A DNA stretch of 64,000 nucleotides from the NCBI GenBank assembly GCA_041586615.1, contig JBFGZS010000001.1, forward strand, positions 1 through 64,000, in the 5' to 3' direction. Positions 26,294 to 35,059 of this stretch are shown here, piece after piece (position 1 is the first letter of the stretch; the number at the start of each line of letters is the position of its first letter). The DNA is from Motiliproteus sp041586615. GTDB lineage: Bacteria; Pseudomonadota; Gammaproteobacteria; Pseudomonadales; Balneatricaceae. The notes below the pieces were generated by a model. The model was not told where the DNA came from. It saw only the letters and a program-made list of their open reading frames with translations, and made no database searches. The translations under genes and the position numbers were made by a program.

Positions 26294-27637
26294 ATGGCTG
26301 AATCTACCATCGTACTTGTTCTGTTCGGGTCATTTTTCCTGCTACTGGTGATGGGCGCCCCTATTACCGTATCGCTGGGGGTCTCGGCACTATTTTCGTT
26401 TATCTACCTGGAAGAGAATCCGATTAAACTGGTGCAGATCGCCTTCACCTCGGTGGGCTCGTTCCCGTTGATGGCGCTTCCCGCCTTTATCCTGGCCGGC
26501 GCGTTGATGGAGGCCGCCGGCATCTCCAAGCGGCTGGTCATTTTGGCCGAAAGTTTTGCCGGCCCCTTTACCGGCGGTTTATCGGCAGCCACGGTGCTGG
26601 CCTGTATGTTCTTTGGCGCTATCTCCGGCAGTGGCCCGGCGACCACGGCGGCAGTGGGGATGTTGATGATCCCCGCGATGGCCAAGCGTGGCTACGATCG
26701 TGCCTATGCGGCGGCGGTCACCGCCTCCTCCGGCGGCCTGGGCATCATCATCCCACCGTCGATCCCGATGGTGATCTTTGGTATCTCGGCGATCGGCCTG
26801 ACGGTACCGCCCGAAGCAATCGAAAAATACGGCAACTTCCAGACCGTCTCGATCTCAACCCTGTTCATCGCCGGCTTTATGCCCGCACTGGTGATCTCGA
26901 TCAGCCTGTTGATCATGAACTACTTCCGCTGTAAGCAGGCGGGATACAAGGGCTCTACCGACGGCTGGTCACTGGGGCATATTGCCGGTGCCTTTAAGTC
27001 TGGATTCTGGTCGGTGCTGGCACCGCTGGTCATCCTGGGCGGTATCTACTCGGGCTTCTTCACCCCGACTGAATCGGCCATCGTGGCAATCTTCTACACC
27101 CTGATGATCGGTTGGTTTGTCCATAAAGAGCTAAAGTGGAAGGACCTGGTCCATTCGCTGGAGACCACCACCTGGTTGTCGGGAAGGGTCCTGCTGATTC
27201 TATTCACCGCCACGGTATTCGGCAGGGTACTGGTTGAGAACGAGATCCCAGACTCCATCGCCACATCGATGCTCAACCTGACCGATAACGTCTACCTGAT
27301 CTGGACCATGATTATCGCCTTTCTGCTTTTCGTGGGGATGTTCATGGAGACGCTTGCGGCGATCATGATCCTAACCCCGGTGCTGCTGCCGGTCACCTAC
27401 AGCCTTGGGATCGATCCGATCCACTTCGGCGTGGTACTGATCTGCTGCCTATCGATCGGTTTCGCCACCCCGCCATTGGGTGAAAACCTGTTCGTGGCCT
27501 CGGGGATATCCGATACCCCGCTAGAGGATATTACCGCCAAGGTCTTGCCCTTTGCTGCCATCTCGGTGCTGGGGGTATTCATCATCGCTTTCGTGCCGGA
27601 GATTACACTGTTCCTGCCACGCTTATTGGCCGGGTAA
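26294..27637 (+). CDS. dctM: TRAP transporter large permease
   Basis: The 447-residue, roughly 12-helix DctM is the sodium-coupled translocation subunit. ALPAFILAGALMEAAGISKR, FGAISGSGPATTAAVG, SSGGLGIIIPPSIPMVIFG and ATPPLGENLF are the hallmark segments. It is directly downstream of dctQ and 111 nt before the universal stress protein gene. Confidence 0.95.
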   Translation: MAESTIVLVLFGSFFLLLVMGAPITVSLGVSALFSFIYLEENPIKLVQIAFTSVGSFPLMALPAFILAGALMEAAGISKRLVILAESFAGPFTGGLSAATVLACMFFGAISGSGPATTAAVGMLMIPAMAKRGYDRAYAAAVTASSGGLGIIIPPSIPMVIFGISAIGLTVPPEAIEKYGNFQTVSISTLFIAGFMPALVISISLLIMNYFRCKQAGYKGSTDGWSLGHIAGAFKSGFWSVLAPLVILGGIYSGFFTPTESAIVAIFYTLMIGWFVHKELKWKDLVHSLETTTWLSGRVLLILFTATVFGRVLVENEIPDSIATSMLNLTDNVYLIWTMIIAFLLFVGMFMETLAAIMILTPVLLPVTYSLGIDPIHFGVVLICCLSIGFATPPLGENLFVASGISDTPLEDITAKVLPFAAISVLGVFIIAFVPEITLFLPRLLAG

Positions 27638-27748
27638 CCGACTTATTCGCCGCTAAACATCCACCGTTAACTAGTCATAACCTACTAGCTCAGGCAGCGC
27701 CATCACTCCACAGCAGTGACGCTGCCGGCTACCCGAGGATCACTGCCC

Positions 27749-28291
27749 ATGCTGCCCGAAATAAAGCAAATCCTGTACTGCACCGACCTGTCGAAGAATG
27801 CATCCTACGCGTTTAAGTACGCGGCCTACTTATCGAAAAAAACGGGTGCAAAAGTCCATGTTCTCCATGTGGTCGAGAGACTCTCCAATGATGCGCGCAT
27901 TACGCTGCAAACCTACGTCATGAACGCCAAAAGCCGCGACGATTTCATCAATCACCGCATCGACCATGCTAAAGATCTACTGCAGCATCGGCAGGACTAT
28001 TTTTGGGAGGTTCTAGCGCCGACCGAACAAGCCATTCGCCAGCAAATTGCCTCAATCGATGTCGTGGAGCACTACCCGGCCGAGACGATCCTTAAGCGTT
28101 CGAAAGAACTCAACGTCGACCTGATCGTAATGGGGGCCCACGAGAAAGGCATTACGCACACCTTTCTTGGCTCGGTAGCTAAAAGCGTATTGCGCCATTC
28201 TCGAATCCCCACCATGATCGTCCCCATACCTGAAAAAGATGAACTCAAACGCCAGAAAGACCTGCGCCTAAAACAAAATCCCGCTCAATGA
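27749..28291 (+). CDS. universal stress protein, TeaD-like
   Basis: A 180-residue UspA-fold protein from the ATG at 27749 (AGGA 9 nt upstream). LYCTDLSKNASYAFKYAAYL opens the fold, and VMGAHEKG with LGSVAKSVLRHS is the ATP-type G-rich motif near the end. Placement right after a TRAP operon is the TeaABC-TeaD (ectoine) and tauKLM-usp pattern, in which the UspA protein is thought to modulate transport. A terminator follows. The family is firm; the role rests on context. Confidence 0.88.
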   Translation: MLPEIKQILYCTDLSKNASYAFKYAAYLSKKTGAKVHVLHVVERLSNDARITLQTYVMNAKSRDDFINHRIDHAKDLLQHRQDYFWEVLAPTEQAIRQQIASIDVVEHYPAETILKRSKELNVDLIVMGAHEKGITHTFLGSVAKSVLRHSRIPTMIVPIPEKDELKRQKDLRLKQNPAQ

Positions 28292-28309
28292 GCCCGCCCC
28301 CAGTAAAAG

Positions 28310-28345
28310 CGCCTCGGATCAGCACACGGGCACGAGGCGTTTTTT
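28310..28345 (+). terminator. terminator of the TRAP-usp operon
   Basis: CGCCTCG and CGAGGCG pair with a 16-nt loop and are followed by six T residues, 19 nt after the usp stop. Confidence 0.8.
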
Positions 28346-28400
28346 CAGACCCCCTTCTATCAGCCCCTCACTTCTATCAGCCCTCTCCCCACCACCATGA

Positions 28401-28433
28401 CTGGCTCCACTGTTCGATAAATGCTGGTCCTAA
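28401..28433 (+). promoter_or_regulatory. TauR-type direct-repeat operator upstream of the 28502 gene
   Basis: CTGGCTCCAC and CTGGTCCTAA in direct repeat at 23-nt spacing, 68 nt before the start codon of the unknown gene. Confidence 0.72.
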
Positions 28434-28501
28434 CCGCACGATGGCTGAACACTTATAGTGATCTTCACCTCGATAAAACAACAAGACCCAGGGGGATCGC
28501 G

Positions 28502-29293
28502 ATGAATATCACCAATCACAATATCGACATAGCCAACGCCAGGTTGATTCAGCGCTGGAATCAACCCCATCCTGCTTTCGCCTCTGGCACAGACATGCGC
28601 AGTAGCGATCAGCGGTTGCTTGAACTGCTATATGGCGGCATCGAGCGCGCCTCGCGCTATCAGTGGCTCAACGGTGGTCGCACCTTGATCGACAAGACCT
28701 ATCTGGCCATATTCTGGTCAGCCCATGCGCTACCCACACCTTATATCGGCTTCGAAAAACTCGCATCGAACCTGGATCGCTTTATCCGCGTCGAGTTGGC
28801 CGATCGCTGGGACGAGCTGGCAGAATTAGACCACGAAGACCGTCACCAACTTACGATCGAGCTGGTTAACGCCGCATCGGAGCAGTTGTTTGGCAGTCAA
28901 GCCGACGTGGTTTGCGCTAGCCAATTACTGTTGTTTCTCTGCCCCCAGTTACCGGTGTTTGGCTATAACGAAGCCAACTATCAGGCGCTGAAACAGCGAC
29001 GACCTGGCCGGCTGCACCCCACGGACCAACAGCCCCTATCGCAAGGCAGCTACGCGCAATACCACCAAGCCTACCGCAAACTACTGGCCTACCACCTCCC
29101 CACATTGGCTGCCAGGCCACTACCAACAACACCCTCAGCCACGGGTAGCCTGGGCATCTTATTAGCGCAAACGGACTGGTGGGCACGCCGGTTGCTGATC
29201 CAACAGACAACGTGTGCGACCGACGGTGTGATAGCCAATGCACAAACCAACCAGACACCAACGCTAGGCGTGGACTACCGACGATCGGCCTAG
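28502..29293 (+). CDS. hypothetical protein in the taurine island
   Basis: A 263-residue soluble protein from the ATG at 28502 (AGGGGG upstream; the frame extends upstream to 28421 through the operator, which argues against the longer form). It is rich in Trp, Tyr and Gln in its first half (RASRYQWLNGGRTLIDKTYL, SAHALPTPYIGFEKLASN) and has no signal or membrane helices. I do not recognise the family. It lies alone between terminators, with its own copy of the shared 23-nt direct-repeat operator, so a role in taurine use or its side effects is likely. Confidence 0.75.
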   Translation: MNITNHNIDIANARLIQRWNQPHPAFASGTDMRSSDQRLLELLYGGIERASRYQWLNGGRTLIDKTYLAIFWSAHALPTPYIGFEKLASNLDRFIRVELADRWDELAELDHEDRHQLTIELVNAASEQLFGSQADVVCASQLLLFLCPQLPVFGYNEANYQALKQRRPGRLHPTDQQPLSQGSYAQYHQAYRKLLAYHLPTLAARPLPTTPSATGSLGILLAQTDWWARRLLIQQTTCATDGVIANAQTNQTPTLGVDYRRSA

Positions 29294-29376
29294 ACGATCG
29301 ACCTAGACAACCGGCGCAAAAAACACCTGCTCATCACACACCGTTTTATTTCGACGGTCCTTTGATCCTTCCTTTA

Positions 29377-29400
29377 CAGCACTTCGGTGCTGTTTTTTTT
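29377..29400 (+). terminator. terminator after the 28502 gene
   Basis: CAGCAC-TTCG-GTGCTG followed by eight T residues: an ideal tetraloop terminator, 84 nt past the stop. Confidence 0.92.
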
Positions 29401-29577
29401 GGCGGACAATGATGGGTCACAGCGCGGTGACCGCGGGAATAAAGACGCGCAGTTCTACCGGCCATCGGGTCATAAACGATATTAACCGGCGGGTTAATAG
29501 GCTCAGGGATGCATTAATATTGGCCTATAGGTCACTGCAGGTTAATAGCAACGAGGCCCCTCCTTTTTTACAGACAT

Positions 29578-29627
29578 AAAAAATCGCGTGCTCAATTCCC
29601 CGATGAACTGGAAATTCAGCACGCGAT
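29578..29627 (-). terminator. terminator after thiM
   Basis: On the minus strand ATCGCGTGCT and AGCACGCGAT form a perfect 10-bp stem around an AT-rich loop, followed by six T residues. The 395-nt gap between the two convergent genes also holds a repeat fragment at 29642-29676, and nothing else I can recognise. Confidence 0.75.
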
Positions 29628-29641
29628 GGCGGGGCGGCGGT

Positions 29642-29676
29642 ATTAACCTGGCATTTTTTGCTCGGTATTACGTTGC
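29642..29676 (+). repeat. dispersed intergenic repeat, minimal deleted copy
   Basis: TTAACCTGGCAT is joined directly to TTTTTGCTCGGTATTACG and TTGCC. The extreme left and right ends of the family are fused, with the whole middle removed. The same form occurs at 38155-38192. Confidence 0.8.
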
Positions 29677-29688
29677 CAGCTTAATCGA

Positions 29689-30519
29689 TCAGTCTGCGGG
29701 CACGAGCTCCTCACAATGAACGATGCGACCACGGCGAACCAAGACCGCTTCATCCAGCTGATAGAGACAGTCCAGCAAGTGCATCTTGAAGCTACCGGGC
29801 CCGGTACCGAGCTTAACGGCCTCTTCGGCCGCGACACCGATAGCCAGCAAGGCATGGATAGACGCTTCGAACGCATCCGGATTAACAGCCAGGAAACCTC
29901 CAATCAATGCCGACGAGGCGCAGCCCATGGCCGATACCCGGGTCTGCAGGATCGAACCATTGGTCATCAGCACGGTGCGACGCCCATCGGTGATCAGGTC
30001 AGTTTCGCCAGACTGCACCACGATGGCACCGGTCTGACGCGCCAATCGCTGCGGCGCATTAGGTGACTCATCATTTGCCAGCGCATGAATTTCTGCATAG
30101 TTACCCCGAATAACCGAAGGTCTATGCTCGAGCAAACTCTGGGTGAAAATCCGCCGCGAAGACGACGCGTGTACCGATACTGGATCCAACACCCAAGGTT
30201 TGTTGTAATCGATAGCCGTTTGAATAGCGGTGGTGATCGCCGCCCGCCGAATATTGTCCAGGGTTCCGGTATTTACCGATAAGCAATCGGCGCTGGCGAC
30301 AAATTCAGCGATCTCTTCGGTCCCCATTGTCATTGATGTCTGCGCCCCCACGGCCAACAAAATATCGGCCGAGAAGTCCATCGCCACCGGGTTGGTAATA
30401 CACTGCACCCGGGGGCATAAATGGCTCAGTAATCGTAACGACTGAGTCGCCTTGCTGGCGGTCTGTTTAATCCCCCCCCCCTGACTCGCGGAGGATACAA
30501 TATTGAGTGCGCTAGACAT
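29689..30519 (-). CDS. thiM: hydroxyethylthiazole kinase
   Basis: A 276-residue ThiM-like ribokinase-fold protein. I choose the ATG at 30519 because AGGAG lies 7 nt upstream, against 1-2 nt for the ATG at 30525. CITNPVAMDFSADILLAVGA, WVLDPVSVHASSSRR, VIRGNYAEIHAL and AMGCASSALIGGFLAV correspond to the thiazole, Mg-ATP and catalytic Cys segments of ThiM. The enzyme would phosphorylate hydroxyethylthiazole for thiamine salvage. It is the second gene after a DUF6506-like gene whose promoter carries the taurine-island operator. A shifted substrate is possible. Confidence 0.85.
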   Translation of the reverse strand: MSSALNIVSSASQGGGIKQTASKATQSLRLLSHLCPRVQCITNPVAMDFSADILLAVGAQTSMTMGTEEIAEFVASADCLSVNTGTLDNIRRAAITTAIQTAIDYNKPWVLDPVSVHASSSRRIFTQSLLEHRPSVIRGNYAEIHALANDESPNAPQRLARQTGAIVVQSGETDLITDGRRTVLMTNGSILQTRVSAMGCASSALIGGFLAVNPDAFEASIHALLAIGVAAEEAVKLGTGPGSFKMHLLDCLYQLDEAVLVRRGRIVHCEELVPAD

Positions 30520-30609
30520 GGTCATTCTCCTCGGTTTCGGATGTCGCTGGCGACAAGATCGTCGCGCTTAAAACGTACATTAAGCCAACCCTTAATCCGC
30601 CAACATTCG

Positions 30610-30909
30610 TTATGCCAGCTCTCGGGTTAGACGATCACGCTCCTCCTCGGTGTACTGCACCCGGCCAATAGGCACCAAATCATTTATTTCAGTTTTGATG
30701 CGATGGGCATCGTCGGCGCTAAAGCCACCGCACAGTTCAATCAACTGGACTTCACGCGTCAGCATTTCTTGTGCCGCCAATATCGCCTCATCAACCGAAC
30801 TAACCCCGGCGACCATCATTTCAAACTGTTCACTCTTGATAAACGCATGATGCTTGATCACTTCCAGATCAGCGGCCTTGACGATATAACCGTAACGTTG
30901 CAGTGCCAT
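30610..30909 (-). CDS. DUF6506-like small protein
   Basis: A 99-residue protein beginning MALQRYGYIVKAADLEV, with the strongly conserved-looking VQLIELCGGFSADDAHRI and VPIGRVQYTEEER. From memory this pattern is DUF6506, a family without known function that often has a Cys in LCGGF. It is cotranscribed with thiM (90-nt gap). A 262-nt region without genes upstream holds its operator. Confidence 0.65.
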   Translation of the reverse strand: MALQRYGYIVKAADLEVIKHHAFIKSEQFEMMVAGVSSVDEAILAAQEMLTREVQLIELCGGFSADDAHRIKTEINDLVPIGRVQYTEEERDRLTRELA

Positions 30910-30971
30910 TGCTCATTCCCCGCGTATCTATTGTTGTTTTTCGCTATTTAATCCCGGGCGCTACGGCCACG

Positions 30972-31004
30972 TAAGAACCAGCCTAGCACTGCTATTGGAG
31001 CCAA
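30972..31004 (-). promoter_or_regulatory. TauR-type direct-repeat operator, DUF6506-thiM operon
   Basis: On the minus strand TTGGCTCCAA (31004-30995) and CTGGTTCTTA (30981-30972), 23 nt apart, 62 nt before the gene start. One mismatch in the first CTGG. Confidence 0.65.
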
Positions 31005-31170
31005 CGTGTGCGGCCAGATGGACGACAAGATCTGGTGGCTAGCAATGAATCAAAAACGGCCGCGAGCTAGGCGGCGTAAATCGATTGCCCATCGCAGGCA
31101 TCCGGTTGATCGCGCCCTCTACACGACAGAACACATGGCACGCACATCAGCGCCGCAAGGCGGCGGCGCG

Positions 31171-31923
31171 TCAGAGGCTGATCAATGATCGCATCAAACT
31201 GCCACCGGAGATCAATACCAACATCAGTAGCGCAATACGACGGAAGGATTCCGGCGGGCTACGCAGAAAATGGCGATTGCCCAAGAAGGTGCCGATGCCG
31301 ACAGGTATCAGAAAGACCGCCGCCAGCTCGACCACATCGACAGAAATCATGCCCTGGGTCGTAGCCAGTGCGCAGGTATAGATGTCCAAGAGAATCAGGA
31401 AAGTAATCAACGTGCCACGTGCGGTGGTCGCGCTTTCCGCCTTGGATAGAAAGAACACCACCAGCGGCAGACCACCGACGCCAGCCGCGCCGTTCATCAC
31501 CCCTGACACCATTCCAGCACCGGTAATCGCTGAGGCTTTATGCCCTGTACGAACCTGAAACCCTAACCAGATCACCCCTGCGGCAATCAATATCAACAGC
31601 GAAATAAGAATCCGCATGGTCTGACTCGACAATCCCGACAGCAACGCCAGTCCAATCGGCGTTGCGATAACCGAACCAAGACCGATCAGACGCAACTGGC
31701 GCCAGTCGATATGCCTCCAGACCGACGGCAACATGCTGATACCGGCCACGATCTCGACGAGAAGAATAACCGGTACAATCTGCGTCGGAGGGATCAGTAT
31801 TGACAGGCTGGCGATGGTCAGTGCCGAAAAGCCAAAACCGGAGTAACCGCGTACCAGCGCGGCAAAAAACACCACCAACAGGCACACCGACAGTAGTGGC
31901 AACGCCAGTCCTGCGATCATCAT
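31171..31923 (-). CDS. tauE: sulfite exporter, TauE/SafE family
   Basis: A 250-residue permease with seven or eight hydrophobic segments. LVRGYSGFGFSALTIAS and the second-half MVSGVMNGAAGVGGLPLVVF are the duplicated TauE/SafE (DUF81) motifs. In the taurine pathway it would remove the toxic sulfite made by Xsc. It is the last gene after pta (74-nt gap). Confidence 0.9.
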   Translation of the reverse strand: MMIAGLALPLLSVCLLVVFFAALVRGYSGFGFSALTIASLSILIPPTQIVPVILLVEIVAGISMLPSVWRHIDWRQLRLIGLGSVIATPIGLALLSGLSSQTMRILISLLILIAAGVIWLGFQVRTGHKASAITGAGMVSGVMNGAAGVGGLPLVVFFLSKAESATTARGTLITFLILLDIYTCALATTQGMISVDVVELAAVFLIPVGIGTFLGNRHFLRSPPESFRRIALLMLVLISGGSLMRSLISL

Positions 31924-31997
31924 GGCCCCACCCCTCTCTAACGGTTGTTGACATTGTCGAACCGGATACCTACGGCCAGTGGTTCGTTAACGGCGAC

Positions 31998-32999
31998 TCA
32001 GGGTGTCTGCGCTTGCACCACCGTGATGGCGATCACATTCACGACATCATTGGCTCGGCAACCACGGGACAGGTCGTTGGCCGGCTTGGCCAGTCCCTGC
32101 AGAATCGGACCAATGGCGTCGGCCCTGCCGATCCGCTCAGCCAGCTTATAGCCAATATTGCCCGCCTCCAGATTCGGGAACACCAGTACGTTGGCGCGGC
32201 CTTTGGTTTCGGACTGATCGACCTTGCGTTCGGCGATCTCCGCCACAATGGCCGCATCCAGCTGCACATCACCATCGATGCATAGATCGGGGTACTGCTG
32301 TTTGACCAGCGCGGTGGCTTGCACCACTTTATCGACGGCGGAGTGCTTGGCACTGCCGCTGGTTGAGAACGACAGCATGGCCACGCGCGGGTCCTCATTG
32401 AGCAGTGTCCTGGCACTCGCGGCGGCGGACATGGCGATCTGCGCCAGCTGCTGAGCATCGGGGTCAATCACCAAACCGCAATCGGAGAAGATCACCCCGC
32501 CCTTGAGTTCATGAAAGGGCTCGCACAGCATCATCAGAAAGAAGCTGGAGACCATCGTGGCACTGGGTGCCATGCCGATAATCTGAATCGCCGAGCGAAC
32601 CACCGCGCCGGTGGTGTAGACGGCACCGGCGACCGAGCCGTCTGCATCCCCCAGATGAACCATCATCTGGGCATAGTAAAGAGGATCTTGGACCAGCTCA
32701 TCGGCCTGCTCGGGTGTCATACCCTTGGCTTTACGCCGCTGGTACAAGGCGTTTGCGTAGCGTTCCCGCTCGCCAGATTGAGCAGGGCAAGTCAGGTTAA
32801 CACCCGTGATATCCCAACCATTTTCCGCGGCCAGAGCGCGAATGTTATCGGTGTTACCCAGCAAGGTAATCGCGGCAATACCCCGCGACGTGGCTAGGGT
32901 TGCGGCTTCCAGAATACGGGGGTCTTCACCCTCCGCTAACACCACTCGCTTGGGCGATTGTGCGGCCCGCTGAAATATATTGTTAAGCGCCTTCATCAC
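31998..32999 (-). CDS. pta: phosphate acetyltransferase
   Basis: The 333-residue short form of Pta converts the acetyl phosphate made by Xsc into acetyl-CoA. AEGEDPRILEAATLATSRGI, GAVYTTGAVVRSAIQIIG and PNLEAGNIGYKLAERIG are the characteristic segments. It lacks the long N-terminal DRTGG domain of enteric Pta, as expected for taurine-cluster Pta. It follows xsc after a 240-nt gap full of hairpins. Confidence 0.95.
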   Translation of the reverse strand: MMKALNNIFQRAAQSPKRVVLAEGEDPRILEAATLATSRGIAAITLLGNTDNIRALAAENGWDITGVNLTCPAQSGERERYANALYQRRKAKGMTPEQADELVQDPLYYAQMMVHLGDADGSVAGAVYTTGAVVRSAIQIIGMAPSATMVSSFFLMMLCEPFHELKGGVIFSDCGLVIDPDAQQLAQIAMSAAASARTLLNEDPRVAMLSFSTSGSAKHSAVDKVVQATALVKQQYPDLCIDGDVQLDAAIVAEIAERKVDQSETKGRANVLVFPNLEAGNIGYKLAERIGRADAIGPILQGLAKPANDLSRGCRANDVVNVIAITVVQAQTP

Positions 33000-33055
33000 A
33001 CACCTTTTATCATTCTTCTGGTTTGATGTTTTTATTCACTGAGAAGCATTGTTGA

Positions 33056-33236
33056 GATAGCTAGTGTACTGCGCCGCATTGTTCGGAACTTAGCATGGCC
33101 TTCCATATACGGCGCAGTACACTAGATATCCACGGGCTTGGGCCTGAGTTTGGCAGGTGGATAAACCGGTCGAGGACCGACCGGTTGATTGCGAAAAAGT
33201 TGCGGGCGAACCCGAAGGGTCCGTCCGCCTACGGAC
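33056..33236. repeat. three consecutive hairpins between xsc and pta
   Basis: A perfect 16-bp inverted repeat (CTAGTGTACTGCGCCG at 33061, complement at 33110-33125) has a 33-nt loop. Next come AACCGGTCG / CGACCGGTT (33164-33186, 5-nt loop), then GTCCGT / ACGGAC near 33219-33236. No long T run follows any of them. They may stabilise xsc mRNA or mark a small mobile-element insertion. Confidence 0.75.
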
Positions 33237-33239
33237 GAC

Positions 33240-35000
33240 TTACTGGAAGTCCTTGTACTTCGCCAGATGACGTACCGGCTGAGACAGCGCGTCACGACGG
33301 AAGGGGTCGCCCAGCTCACGGGTACACATGATCTCGATCACCGTGGTGATGCCATCTTTCTGCGCATCACAGGCACTCTTCAGCGCTGGACCCACATCTT
33401 CGAGCTTGTCGATGGTGATACCCTGAGCACCCATGGAACGGGCGATCTCGGCAAAGCTAGGGTTCTCCAACTCACCGGCCACGAAACGACGGCTGTAGAA
33501 GTCAACCTGGTTCTTCTTCTCGGCGCCCCACTGACGGTTGTGGAACACGATCGAGGTCACAGGGATCTGCTCACGCACACAGGTCATGATCTCGACCATC
33601 GACATGCCCCAGGCACCGTCACCGGCGTAGGAGATTGCAGGACGCTCGGGTGCGGCAACCTTGGCACCAATAATGGTCGGCAGCGCATAACCGCAGTTAC
33701 CAAAACTCATGGGTGCAAAGAAGCTGCGTGGCTTCTCGAACCGCAGGTAGCTGTTGGCAACCGAGTTGATGTTACCGATGTCGGTAGAGACCATCGCATC
33801 TTCAGGCATCGCCTTCTCAAGCTCGCGCAGGACCTGACGTGGGTGCAGGTAGTTGCCCTCTTCGCCATTTTGCTCGTTGATCATATCCAGCGAGTATTCA
33901 TCCTTCTCGTGGATCCACTCATCCAGTTCTTTTTCCCAGGATGCTTTCTCGGCAGCGATGTTAGCCGCACGTTTTTCCTTGGTCGCCAGGCAATCTACAT
34001 CACGTTCCTGCAGGTGCGACAGCAGCACCTTGGCCGCAGCCTTGGCATCGCCACAGACGCCGACGGAGATCTTCTTCACCAGACCCAGCATCTTGTTGTT
34101 GCAATCAACCTGGATAATTTTGGCATCCTTGGGCCAGTAGTCCATACCATGCTGCGGCAGGGTACCGAACGGTCCCAGACGGGTACCTAGCGCAAGGACC
34201 ACATCGGCCTTGGAGATCAGACGCATCGCCGCCTTGGAACCCTGGTAGCCCAACGGACCGGCCCACAGCTCGTGGCTGGCAGGGAAGGAATCGTTGTGCA
34301 GGTAAGTATTACAGACCGGAGCACCGAGGTACTCGGCCAGCGCCTTGCACTGCTCGACACCTTCGGACATGACCACACCACCACCGGACACGATGACCGG
34401 GTTCTTGGCGCTGGCCAACAGATCCGCCGCTTCCTTCAGTGCATTCTCGCCACCGGCGCCACGCTCAATCACGATCGGCTGGGGGATCTCAACGTCGATA
34501 TCGCCGTAGAAGAAGTCACGGGGAATGTTCAGCTGGGTTGGGCCGTTCTCTTGAATCGCACGGTCAAACGCGCGACCGGTCAGCTCCGCCATCCGTTCCG
34601 GGCGAGGTACATGAGCCTGGTATTTGGTGATGGTCTCAAAGAAGGGCAGCTGTTGCGCTTCCTGGAATCCACCCAGGCCGTTAGAGATCGCACCGGTCTC
34701 AGGGGTGATACAGACCACGGGGCTGTGCGCCCAGTAAGCGGCGGCGATCGCGGTAACAAAGTTGGTGATACCCGGACCGTTCTGAGCGATACACACGCCG
34801 TGACGACCTGATACGCGGGCATAACCGTCGGCCATGTGACCGGCGCCCTGCTCGTGAACAACGGGGATCAGACGGATACCGGCGGGGGTAAAGATATCCA
34901 TCGCATCCATAAAGGCAGAACCCATGATGCCGAACGCGACAGTAACGTTGTTGGCGACCATTGTTTCAACAAAGGCTTCGCTTGGGGTCATACGTGCCAT
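33240..35000 (-). CDS. xsc: sulfoacetaldehyde acetyltransferase
   Basis: Xsc is a thiamine-diphosphate enzyme that cleaves sulfoacetaldehyde with phosphate into sulfite and acetyl phosphate. The 586 residues are normal. FVETMVANNVTVAFGIMGSA opens the PYR domain, with VHEQGAGHMADGYAR carrying the catalytic Glu. GDGAWGMSMVEIMTC is the ThDP/Mg motif. Neighbours ald, pta and tpa fix the function beyond the general acetolactate-synthase family. Confidence 0.97.
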   Translation of the reverse strand: MARMTPSEAFVETMVANNVTVAFGIMGSAFMDAMDIFTPAGIRLIPVVHEQGAGHMADGYARVSGRHGVCIAQNGPGITNFVTAIAAAYWAHSPVVCITPETGAISNGLGGFQEAQQLPFFETITKYQAHVPRPERMAELTGRAFDRAIQENGPTQLNIPRDFFYGDIDVEIPQPIVIERGAGGENALKEAADLLASAKNPVIVSGGGVVMSEGVEQCKALAEYLGAPVCNTYLHNDSFPASHELWAGPLGYQGSKAAMRLISKADVVLALGTRLGPFGTLPQHGMDYWPKDAKIIQVDCNNKMLGLVKKISVGVCGDAKAAAKVLLSHLQERDVDCLATKEKRAANIAAEKASWEKELDEWIHEKDEYSLDMINEQNGEEGNYLHPRQVLRELEKAMPEDAMVSTDIGNINSVANSYLRFEKPRSFFAPMSFGNCGYALPTIIGAKVAAPERPAISYAGDGAWGMSMVEIMTCVREQIPVTSIVFHNRQWGAEKKNQVDFYSRRFVAGELENPSFAEIARSMGAQGITIDKLEDVGPALKSACDAQKDGITTVIEIMCTRELGDPFRRDALSQPVRHLAKYKDFQ

Positions 35001-35059
35001 AATTATTTCCTTTTCTTTTAAAGACCGAAGCTGCCTCCGGCCTGATAAACGAATTGCCT

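Noticed and set aside
33189..34190. 333-codon plus-strand frame
   Set aside because: Antisense to xsc, with His/Arg/Leu/Thr-rich composition typical of a shadow frame.
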